Shown here in pieces: positions 34,681 to 41,419 of a stretch of DNA of 64,000 nucleotides. The stretch covers positions 1 through 64,000 of the forward strand of contig NZ_MWPQ01000004.1 in NCBI RefSeq assembly GCF_002028545.1, given 5' to 3'. The notes under the pieces were generated by a model. The model saw only the letters and a list, made by a program, of their open reading frames with translations, made no database searches and was not told the origin of the DNA. Source of the DNA: Nitrobacter vulgaris (GTDB lineage: Bacteria > Pseudomonadota > Alphaproteobacteria > Rhizobiales > Xanthobacteraceae). The position numbers and the translations under genes were made by a program. Within the stretch, counting starts at the first letter, position 1; each line of letters opens with the position of its first letter.

Positions 34681-34874
34681 TTTGTTTTGGTCTTTAGTGC
34701 TTTTCTTATTAGCTTCCGCACCGCTTCCGGCCTTGTCGGCGCGTCGTCTTGCTCGTCTCGCCAAGCATCTACCGCAGCCAAATCGTCAGGCTGCAGCCGC
34801 ACTTGAATTTGAGTGCCTGTTTCGGGTGAGCGCCGCCATCGTGGCGTCGTGGTACCACTGCTTGCTTTCTTCAT
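34677..34874 (-). CDS. Ribbon-helix-helix regulator
   Basis: A 65-aa protein. A basic N-terminal arm is followed by the strand GTQIQVRLQPDDLAAV, then helices AAVDAWRDEQ and RPEAVRKLIRKALK, an RHH (Arc/MetJ-type) fold as in antitoxins and small repressors. ATG 34874 is chosen because the upstream 29 residues are not RHH-like. Two near-identical palindromes flank the start (34849-34858 and 34881-34890), suggesting autoregulation of the whole four-gene operon. Confidence 0.72.
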   Translation of the reverse strand: MKKASSGTTTPRWRRSPETGTQIQVRLQPDDLAAVDAWRDEQDDAPTRPEAVRKLIRKALKTKTK

Positions 34875-34890
34875 TTCGGTGTGATACCAC
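34849..34890. promoter_or_regulatory. Paired palindromes at the RHH gene start, candidate operator
   Basis: GTGGTACCAC (34849-34858, perfect palindrome inside the gene) and GTGATACCAC (34881-34890, just upstream) match at 9 of 10 positions with centres 32 bp apart, three helical turns. This is typical spacing for cooperative binding by RHH dimers. Confidence 0.5.
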
Positions 34891-34954
34891 AAGGACAGAC
34901 CGGAAGGAAGTTGGAGCTTCCTACCGGCCCTAACCCGAACCAGAGGGGCCGCCA

Positions 34955-35254
34955 ATGGCACAGGCTACCGACACGGATACCACACCCACCACCACTACTG
35001 ACAATCGCCCGGCATTTAACGACGTGACCTGCGAGCTCGGCGTTGGGATCGAGTTACTGATTTCCCACCTTGATAAGGCCTTCAATGCCGGATTTGAGCT
35101 GGATATGAAGGTTGGCTCGGACGTTATGGACGCCATTATCGCGGCACAATGGATCGCGAAGCGCCTCGACGAGGACATCCACAAGTTGGGATTCGAATTT
35201 GACGGGACCCGCTGCGACCAGGATGAGACCATGTTTGCGCAAGCAGCGGAGTAA
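34955..35254 (+). CDS. Element protein of unknown function (99 aa)
   Basis: Acidic protein. It has a low-complexity Thr-rich start (ATDTDTTPTTTTDN), then CELGVGIELLISHLDKAF and VGSDVMDAIIAAQWIAKRLD, two probable helices, and an acidic tail. AGGGG lies about 7 nt before ATG 34955. It is transcribed divergently from the RHH operon and toward the integrase. No family recognised. Confidence 0.55.
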   Translation: MAQATDTDTTPTTTTDNRPAFNDVTCELGVGIELLISHLDKAFNAGFELDMKVGSDVMDAIIAAQWIAKRLDEDIHKLGFEFDGTRCDQDETMFAQAAE

Positions 35255-35398
35255 CCCACCATCGACTCGACACCCATAGGGTGCCGGCTCACCTGCGCGG
35301 TCCGCCCAGCAACTGAGCGGCGGGCCGCACGTCTACCGGTGGCAGCACCTGTTATAATGGGGGCTTGCAACTACGCCGCCCTTTACCAGAGCCAAGCC

Positions 35399-35638
35399 AT
35401 GACCACACCTCACGCCAACGACAATCAACGCGGGGGAATCATTCCTCGCGGTCTCCGAAGGGCGGATGCGGCGGCGTACATTTGCATTTCACCTTCGCTG
35501 TTTGATGAAATGGTTAGGGATGGCAGGATGCCGGGGCCGCGGATGATCAACAGCCGGACTGTCTGGGATCGATTCGAACTCGATGAAGCATTTGATGCGT
35601 TGCCCCGCAAAGAGGCTGCGAACCCGTGGGATGCGTAG
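35399..35638 (+). CDS. AlpA/Xis-like HTH protein next to integrase
   Basis: A 79-aa protein beginning MTTPHANDNQRGG, followed by a minimal winged HTH: RRADAAAYICISPSLFDEMV, RDGRMPGPRMI, TVWDRFELDEAFDALP. Likely the directionality factor, since its TAG stop abuts the integrase GTG at 35639. ATG 35399 is preferred to the upstream GTG/ATG starts, which would add sequence of low quality. Confidence 0.75.
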   Translation: MTTPHANDNQRGGIIPRGLRRADAAAYICISPSLFDEMVRDGRMPGPRMINSRTVWDRFELDEAFDALPRKEAANPWDA

Positions 35639-36847
35639 GTGCCACGACCGAACCCTCCACGCCTGACGAAAGACATCGACCGGCACGGTAATATCCGATG
35701 GTACGTTCGCACGCTCGAAGGGCCAAAGGTTCGGCTGCGCGATGAATATGGCACGCCCGCCTTCTGGCAGGCATACCGTGACGCGATGGCCGGCAACATC
35801 AAGCCGCCACCGCCAAGCACTCGCATTGAACGCAAGCCGTTCAACAGGGACTCGCTCGCGTGGCTATGCTCGCAGTATTATACCTCCGCCGAATACAAGC
35901 AGTTGAATGAGCGAACCCGATACGTTCGGCGCGCGACTCTTGATCACATCTGCGCGGCGGATGGCGAAAAACCATACAAGTTGCTTTTGCCGAAGCATAT
36001 CAGAGCGCGTCGCGATGCGCGTGCAGATCGTCCCGAGTCGGCGAACGGCATGATCAAGGCGCTGAGGCAGGTTTTCGCCTTTGCCATTGAGAATGATTAC
36101 GTCGCTTCGAACCCGGCGAAAGCCGTGCCATATCTCAAGGCGAATGGTGACGGACACCACACCTGGACGTTGGAAGAGGTCGAGCGCTTCGAGAAGAAGC
36201 ATCCTATTGGCACCACGGCACGCCTCGCGCTCGCGCTGGGGCTTTACACCGGCCAGCGGAAATCAGATGCCGTGCTGCTCGGGCCAAAACACGTCAAGGA
36301 TGGTTGGCTTCACTTCACGCAATTCAAGGGCCGGGAGCGGAAGCCGATCACGCTCGACATCCCCGTGGTCGACGAGTTGCAGGCAATCATTGACGCCACC
36401 GCGTGCGGAAAGGAGACCTTCCTTCTGAACGGCCTCGGTAGATCCTTCACCGCCAACGGATTCGGCAATTGGTTTCACGATCGCTGTGTCGAGGCCGGCG
36501 TTCCCGGCCGCTTTCATGGACTGCGAAAGGCCGCCGCAACCCGCCTCGCCGAGCTTGGCTCCAGCGAGCGTGAGATCATGTCGATCACCGGCCACACCAC
36601 CTCGAAGGAAGTCATGCGATACACCCGGGCGGCGCGGCAGAAGGTGCTCGCCGCTTCGGCAATGGCGCGACTCAATCCCAAGTCAGAAATAGCCGTGACT
36701 TTCCCACCGGAATCCGGCCAGAAAGGTGGTGGGAAGAAACCACCAACTAACACATTGAAAAATAAGGATATAGACAAACTGATGGTGCCCAGGGGCGGGA
36801 TCGAACCACCGACACTGCGATTTTCAGTCGCATGCTCTACCAACTGA
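35639..36847 (+). CDS. Tyrosine-recombinase integrase of the tRNA-Phe element
   Basis: A 402-aa integrase. N-terminal arm-binding and SAM-like core-binding parts precede the catalytic domain with R207 (TGQRKSDAV), H293-x2-R296 (HGLRK), H319 (GHTTSKE) and the nucleophile Y328 (VMRYTR). GTG 35639 abuts the Xis-like stop. The last 16 codons read through the att core into the antisense of tRNA-Phe (VPRGGIEPPTLRFSVACSTN), so the present C-terminus is partly host-derived. In the excised circle the frame would end RRKKSKNR. Confidence 0.93.
   Translation: MPRPNPPRLTKDIDRHGNIRWYVRTLEGPKVRLRDEYGTPAFWQAYRDAMAGNIKPPPPSTRIERKPFNRDSLAWLCSQYYTSAEYKQLNERTRYVRRATLDHICAADGEKPYKLLLPKHIRARRDARADRPESANGMIKALRQVFAFAIENDYVASNPAKAVPYLKANGDGHHTWTLEEVERFEKKHPIGTTARLALALGLYTGQRKSDAVLLGPKHVKDGWLHFTQFKGRERKPITLDIPVVDELQAIIDATACGKETFLLNGLGRSFTANGFGNWFHDRCVEAGVPGRFHGLRKAAATRLAELGSSEREIMSITGHTTSKEVMRYTRAARQKVLAASAMARLNPKSEIAVTFPPESGQKGGGKKPPTNTLKNKDIDKLMVPRGGIEPPTLRFSVACSTN
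36697..36736. repeat. Right-end arm-type sites
   Basis: GACTTTCCCACC (36697-36708) is the exact 12-bp inverse of the left-end site at 25740-25751. GGTGGGAAG follows at 36728-36736 in the opposite direction. Both lie inside the 3' end of the integrase gene. Confidence 0.5.
36782..36799. repeat. attR core, overlapping the tRNA-Phe 3' end
   Basis: The right copy of the 18-bp direct repeat includes the CCA complement and half of the T-arm/acceptor. The tRNA gene itself remains complete on the host side. Confidence 0.88.
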
Positions 36848-36858
36848 GCTACCTGGGC
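36783..36858 (-). tRNA. tRNA-Phe (anticodon GAA), integration site
   Basis: A 76-nt cloverleaf on the minus strand: acceptor GCCCAGG/CCTGGGC, D-arm GCTC/GAGC, anticodon stem TGCGA/TCGCA with loop CTGAAAA (anticodon GAA), T-arm GGTGG/CCGCC with TTCGATC, and encoded CCA. The element recombined into its last 17 nt. Confidence 0.97.
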
Positions 36859-36886
36859 GTCGTCCGACTACAGCCGGGCGCGCCGG

Positions 36887-36915
36887 TTTATAGTCAGGCC
36901 CGATGGCCGTGTCCA
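36887..36915 (-). promoter_or_regulatory. Promoter of tRNA-Phe
   Basis: On the minus strand TGGACA (36915-36910) and TATAAA (36892-36887) are 17 bp apart, about 28 bp upstream of the mature tRNA 5' end. Confidence 0.6.
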
Positions 36916-37055
36916 CCCGTCCGCCAAATTGGCGTCGCTAGGCGTTCAAGGCTTTGACCGGAGATCAACCCCGAAAGCCGCCGGACCCCGGCGTTCACTC
37001 TCACAGAAGCGCACGGGAGCCGGCAAAACCAATCCGTCTCGCTGAGACCGGACAC

Positions 37056-37238
37056 CTATTCCTCATCCTCGCCGTCGGACTTGTTGACCGGAATAACGTA
37101 AGAACCGGACAGCCAGCGGTTCAGATCCACGTCGCGGCAGCGTTCCGAGCAAAACGGACGCGAAGCCTTAACCGATGGCTTGCCGCAGATCGGGCACGGC
37201 TTCTCCGGCCGTGCGGGGGCCGGTTTCCTAACCGGCAT
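37056..37238 (-). CDS. yacG: DNA gyrase inhibitor YacG
   Basis: A 60-aa zinc protein with C-x2-C (CPICGKP) and C-x3-C ([19 protein letters not shown]). In E. coli YacG binds GyrB and blocks DNA binding. An acidic C-terminus (NKSDGEDEE) is usual in rhizobial members. The start overlaps the end of maf by 11 bp, so the two are co-transcribed. Confidence 0.93.
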   Translation of the reverse strand: MPVRKPAPARPEKPCPICGKPSVKASRPFCSERCRDVDLNRWLSGSYVIPVNKSDGEDEE

Positions 37239-37851
37239 TCAACCAGCCGGCGCGGATCGGAAATTCCTCGCCGCCGAGTAGCGCAATCGACTCGTTGAGT
37301 GGCAATCCGACCACATTGGTATAGGAGCCCACCAGCTTGACCACGAACGAACCGGCGATGCCCTGAACCGCGTAGCCGCCTGCCTTGCCTCGCCATTCGC
37401 CGGAGCCGATGTAGGCTCGAATGTCTTCCTCGGTCAGCCGTTTGAAGCGAACACGCGTTTCGACCAGCCGCTGACGAAAGTTTTCCTTCGGCGTCACGAG
37501 GCATACCGCGGTGTAGACGCGATGATTGCGGCCCGAGAGCAGCCGCAGGCACTGGGAGGCCTCATCGACCAGGTCGGCCTTGGGCAGGATGCGGCGGCCG
37601 ACTGCGACAACGGTATCGGCAGCCAGAATGAACGAGCCGCGCAGTTCGTCGTCGAGCTGCAACGCTCTCAGGGCTGCATCAGCCTTGGCGCGAGCAAGGC
37701 GATTGGCGCAGGCGCGCGGAAGCTCCCCTTTCGTCGGTGTCTCGTCAATGTCGACAGGCCGCAGCGCGTCGGGTTCGATGCCTGCCTGGTTGAGGAGGCT
37801 AAGCCGTCGCGGCGAACCGGAGGCGAGTACGAGTTTGGGGCGGCCTGACAT
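37228..37851 (-). CDS. maf: Maf/YhdE-type nucleotide pyrophosphatase
   Basis: A 207-aa house-cleaning nucleoside-triphosphate pyrophosphatase. The N-terminal [14 protein letters not shown] loop binds the substrate phosphates. [18 protein letters not shown] and YTNVVGLPL are the other family motifs. It overlaps yacG. In related genomes the order infA-maf-yacG-tRNA-Phe follows the phosphatase gene; here infA is not adjacent. Confidence 0.94.
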   Translation of the reverse strand: MSGRPKLVLASGSPRRLSLLNQAGIEPDALRPVDIDETPTKGELPRACANRLARAKADAALRALQLDDELRGSFILAADTVVAVGRRILPKADLVDEASQCLRLLSGRNHRVYTAVCLVTPKENFRQRLVETRVRFKRLTEEDIRAYIGSGEWRGKAGGYAVQGIAGSFVVKLVGSYTNVVGLPLNESIALLGGEEFPIRAGWLNAG

Positions 37852-38155
37852 GCGGTTTCGTGTCTATAGCGTTTTCGAGCGAAGTGGAATCCGGTTCGCG
37901 TGAAGAAAACGCGTCAAATCCGGTTTTCGGACAAGATCATGTTCGGTTGAAGAAAATATAGCAGAGCTTGATTCAACGCAGTTGAATTCGGACTCTTAAG
38001 GGCAGGGATCGAGTGCGGGGAAGCTATCGGAACGCGCCCGGTTCCACAACCGTGACCGCAACGATGCCCGTTCTCCAAGCCCTTTTGAGGGCGTTCCGGC
38101 GGCGGCTGGGGTGATTGGCGGCTGACATCTGTCGAGGGGTTGCTACACAGGAGCG
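37852..38155 (-). repeat. Intergenic region with modular repeat copy D (reverse) plus second repeat type
   Basis: 37864-37920 is module 2 on the minus strand, from GCGTTTTCGAGCGAAGTGGA to CGCGTGAAGAAAACGCGTCA. It joins, at about 37919-38000, a second repeat type (CCGGTTTTCGGACAAGATCATG, split here as CCGGTTTTCGG and ACAAGATCATG). No infA remnant is visible in this 304-bp gap. Confidence 0.65.
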
Positions 38156-39352
38156 ATGCGGAGCCGAGTGATTCGTCGTTGTCACCAGATCGTCGTGGGC
38201 GCATTGCTGCTTGCGCCGCTCGCTGACGTTTCCGAGGGCGCGGCCGCTCCCGCGACGCCAGCCGACGCGATGGCGCAGGCTGCGGCCCCGGCCGCAATTG
38301 CGGATTACCGCCGCAAGCTGAACGCGTATCAGGAGGCCCGCGCTGCTTTCGAGCAGGAGGCGGGCGCCTATTGGAACGCGATTGCTGACAAGAGGCGTAT
38401 TCGCAGTGCCAAGCGACGCAGCCACCAGTCGATCACGCTTGACGACTACGTGCTGGCCCGGCCTCCGCTCTACGAGGGACCGCACCGCCCGATCAACCCG
38501 GAGCCGGAAGAGGGGCCTGCGCCGCGGCAGCGCAAACACATTCCCGTTGTCGCCGATTTCCTGAAGGCTGCGGCGGAGCAGTTCCAGTTCGCGCCGCAGC
38601 GGCCTAGAACCGAAATCGATTTCAAGCGCGCCTATGCGCGGGTGGCGCAAGCCTACGGCCTGACGAAGGAGCAGGCGGTTCGGGTCTATTCGTTCGAGAC
38701 CGGCGGCAACGGCAATCACGACATGCAATCGGGTCTCAGCACGTCCCGACCGGGATCCCGCGCGATCTCCACCGCGATTGGCTATAACCAGTTGCTCACC
38801 ACCAACAGCGTCGAACTTCTCGCCGAGCAAGGCGATGACATCCTGCGCGCGCTTGGGGAGAAAGCGGCGCGATTGTCAGGACCGCAGCGCGCCGCGATGG
38901 AGCGCAAGATCGCGGCGATCAAGCGGATGGTAGCCTACGCACACTCGATGCCCGATACCTGGAGCGCGCACGAGAAGCTTGCCGACACGCCGAAAGGCTG
39001 GGCGATCCATGCGCTGGTGCTGGATATCGATGTCGGTCCGCTGTTGCAGACCCACAAGCTCCTGACCTCGATCATTTTCGCACGCAACAAGGGCTACGCT
39101 CGTCCGCTGACCGCCGCCGAACTGGAGATGATGAATCTCACCGGTGACGGCACCGGCCTCGACATGGTGACGATGCCGCCGGCGATGCGAGAACGCGTCC
39201 CGACAGCGAATTTTTTCCAGCGTCAGGGCTACGAACGCAATCCGGTGGCGATCCGTCACGACACGGTGGCGAAGCTGCTCGCGGTCACCGACGCCCGGAT
39301 GGACAGCAACAGCGCGAAGCCGGGTGCGCGGGATCTGGCGGCGGCGTTCTGA
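38156..39352 (+). CDS. Exported protein, possible lysozyme-like fold
   Basis: A 398-aa protein with a signal peptide (about 1-29, ending SEGAAA). An Ala/Glu coiled stretch and a proline-rich linker precede the conserved domain (about 155-330): AYGLTKEQAVRVYSFETGGNG, SAIGYNQLL-like motif AISTAIGYNQLLTTNSVELL, and WAIHALVLDIDVGPLLQ. The glutamate in FETGG followed by a GY-x-Q-L motif is reminiscent of lytic transglycosylases, but identity is too distant to call. Periplasmic location is likely. Confidence 0.65.
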   Translation: MRSRVIRRCHQIVVGALLLAPLADVSEGAAAPATPADAMAQAAAPAAIADYRRKLNAYQEARAAFEQEAGAYWNAIADKRRIRSAKRRSHQSITLDDYVLARPPLYEGPHRPINPEPEEGPAPRQRKHIPVVADFLKAAAEQFQFAPQRPRTEIDFKRAYARVAQAYGLTKEQAVRVYSFETGGNGNHDMQSGLSTSRPGSRAISTAIGYNQLLTTNSVELLAEQGDDILRALGEKAARLSGPQRAAMERKIAAIKRMVAYAHSMPDTWSAHEKLADTPKGWAIHALVLDIDVGPLLQTHKLLTSIIFARNKGYARPLTAAELEMMNLTGDGTGLDMVTMPPAMRERVPTANFFQRQGYERNPVAIRHDTVAKLLAVTDARMDSNSAKPGARDLAAAF

Positions 39353-39394
39353 CGGAGTCTCCGAACGCAGAATGTCCCCGGGATTGATCTGAGG

Positions 39395-39432
39395 ATGGAT
39401 TCTAGTTCGCGTTGAAGAAAACGAGAGATCAA
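39395..39432 (-). repeat. Decayed fragment of the modular repeat (copy E)
   Basis: GTTCGCGTTGAAGAAAACGA resembles the complement of the beginning of module 2, with the rest missing. It lies just upstream of the thiolase gene. Confidence 0.4.
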
Positions 39433-39461
39433 ATGACCCAAATTTTGCCAGGGGACCGCCG

Positions 39462-40649
39462 ATGACCGAAGCCGTGATTGTTTCCACCGCCCGCACGCCG
39501 ATCGGCAAGGCTTATCGGGGCGCTCTCAACGCCACTGAAGGAGCGACCCTGCTCGGCCATGCCATCGGAGAAGCCGTTGCCCGCGCCGGGGTTGATCCGA
39601 AAGAGATCGAGGATGTGGTGATGGGTGTCGCCATGCAGCAGGGCGCCACCGGCGGCAATATCGCCCGCAAGGCGCTGCTTCGCGCCGGGCTCCCCGTAAC
39701 CGTGGCCGGCACCACCATAGACCGCCAATGCGCCTCGGGCCTTCAGGCGATCGCTCTCGCCGCGCGCTCGGTCCTGTTCGACGGCGTCGGAATCGCGGTC
39801 GGCGGCGGCGGCGAATCGATCAGTCTGGTGCAGAACGAGCACGCCAACACCTTCCACGCGCAAGATCCCGCGCTTCTCGAGATCAAAAGCGAAGTCTACA
39901 TGCCCATGATCGACACCGCGGAAGTGGTGGCGAAGCGCTACGGCATCTCGCGCGAGGCGCAGGATGAATACGCGCTGGAAAGCCAGCGCCGCACGGCGGC
40001 CGCGCAACAGGTCGGCAGATTCAAGGACGAGCTGGCGCCGATCTCCACAAGAATGGCGATCGTCGACAAGCAGACCAAAGAGGTCACGTTCAAGGACGTG
40101 ACGCTGTCGCAGGACGAAGGTCCGCGTCCTGATACGACCGCTGAAGGTCTCGCCGGGCTTAAGCCGGTCCGTGGCGAGGGCTTCACTATCACAGCCGGCA
40201 ACGCCAGCCAGTTATCGGATGGCGCCAGCGCTACCGTGATCATGAGCGACAAGGAGGCGTCGAGGCGCGGCCTGAAGCCGCTCGGTATCTTCCGCGGCTT
40301 CGTCGCCGCGGGCTGTGAGCCCGATGAAATGGGCATCGGGCCGGTGTTCGCGGTGCCGCGCCTGCTCAAGCGTCACGGCCTCACGGTGGAAGACATTGAT
40401 CTCTGGGAGTTGAACGAGGCATTCGCGGTGCAGGTGATCTATTGCCGCGACAAGCTCGGCATCGATCCGGAGAAACTCAACGTCGACGGCGGCGCCATCG
40501 CGGTCGGCCATCCCTATGGCATGTCGGGCGCGCGCCTCGCCGGCCATGCTCTGATCGAAGGGCGCCGGCGCAAGGCCAAGTACGCCGTGGTTACCATGTG
40601 CGTTGGCGGCGGCATGGGCGCGGCAGGCCTGTTCGAGGTGCTCCCGTAA
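39462..40649 (+). CDS. Acetyl-CoA C-acyltransferase (thiolase)
   Basis: A 395-aa thiolase that cleaves 3-ketoacyl-CoA or condenses acyl-CoAs. Nucleophile C90 is in [10 protein letters not shown], the catalytic His in [16 protein letters not shown] and the second Cys in [21 protein letters not shown] completes the active site. GGGGA 6 nt upstream supports ATG 39462. No beta-oxidation partner is adjacent, so degradation versus biosynthetic use is open. Confidence 0.94.
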   Translation: MTEAVIVSTARTPIGKAYRGALNATEGATLLGHAIGEAVARAGVDPKEIEDVVMGVAMQQGATGGNIARKALLRAGLPVTVAGTTIDRQCASGLQAIALAARSVLFDGVGIAVGGGGESISLVQNEHANTFHAQDPALLEIKSEVYMPMIDTAEVVAKRYGISREAQDEYALESQRRTAAAQQVGRFKDELAPISTRMAIVDKQTKEVTFKDVTLSQDEGPRPDTTAEGLAGLKPVRGEGFTITAGNASQLSDGASATVIMSDKEASRRGLKPLGIFRGFVAAGCEPDEMGIGPVFAVPRLLKRHGLTVEDIDLWELNEAFAVQVIYCRDKLGIDPEKLNVDGGAIAVGHPYGMSGARLAGHALIEGRRRKAKYAVVTMCVGGGMGAAGLFEVLP

Positions 40650-40682
40650 GCTTCCTTGGCGAACGCGAAGCGCGGAATCCAC

Positions 40683-40775
40683 GCAACTGCACGGATTCCG
40701 CATCGCATTCTTTCGATTGAGCAAGATCTTGTCCGAAAGCCGGTTTCCACTTTTCGGGATCATGCTCCAAGGGCA
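40683..40775 (-). repeat. Second-type dispersed repeat, copy F
   Basis: On the minus strand it contains CATGATCCCGAAAAGTGGAA followed by ACCGGCTTTCGGACAAGATC. It is the same family as 51165-51260 and the left part of 37919-38000. Confidence 0.65.
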
Positions 40776-40787
40776 ATCGGCTTCCCG

Positions 40788-41174
40788 CTAATCCACCTCG
40801 ATTTTGGTGATGGTCTTTTCGGTATTTTTGGGATCGCCGCCGTCCCTGACGGAAAACTTCACCTTGTCGCCGGCGTGAACCGACTCTGACAGCTTGTGGT
40901 CGATCTTGAACTGCGTGGCCGCGTCTTCGACGTCAGCCTTATCCTTCTCTTTTTCCTTAGCCTTATTCTCTTTCTCTTTATCTCCCTCCTTGCCCTTGTC
41001 GTCCTGCTCCTCCCGGATCGCAATCGTGCCGTTGAGCCGGTTGACGACCGTCACCAGACCCTTCCGGGTCTCCGCCGATGGCGTCTGCTGGGTCGGAGGC
41101 GTTGCTTGAGCGGAGGCCGTTGCACCGACGATCGCGAACAAGGAGCCGGCCAAAATCATCTTTGCCAGTATCAT
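40788..41174 (-). CDS. Exported CusF-like OB-fold protein with charged insert
   Basis: A 128-aa protein with a signal peptide (about 1-23). The domain begins RKGLVTVVNRLNGTIAIREE and ends FKIDHKLSESVHAGDKVKFSV, the strand layout of CusF/Cu-binding OB folds. The Met/Trp copper ligands of CusF are absent. A Lys/Glu repeat of about 25 residues (DKGKEGDKEKENKAKEKEKD) replaces the ligand-bearing loop. It may bind cations or have another role. Confidence 0.6.
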   Translation of the reverse strand: MILAKMILAGSLFAIVGATASAQATPPTQQTPSAETRKGLVTVVNRLNGTIAIREEQDDKGKEGDKEKENKAKEKEKDKADVEDAATQFKIDHKLSESVHAGDKVKFSVRDGGDPKNTEKTITKIEVD

Positions 41175-41419
41175 CTAGGGTCTTTCGGTTGCTGAATAGT
41201 CATGGACAAACGAGTGTAATTTGCTTTCGGTCGGGCACTTCTGCCCGGCGGGACGGACGGTCGGATGGAAGCCGTGCCGGCATCTTATCCTTTCGTCGGG
41301 GGGAAGCGTGAATCAAAACGAAGGCACAAACTTGACCTTGGTCAGGCAATCCGCTTGCCTCGACCCTCCGCTTGCTTGGCGCAGCCGGGGAGCAAGCCCG
41401 CAAGTTTGAAAAGAAATTC

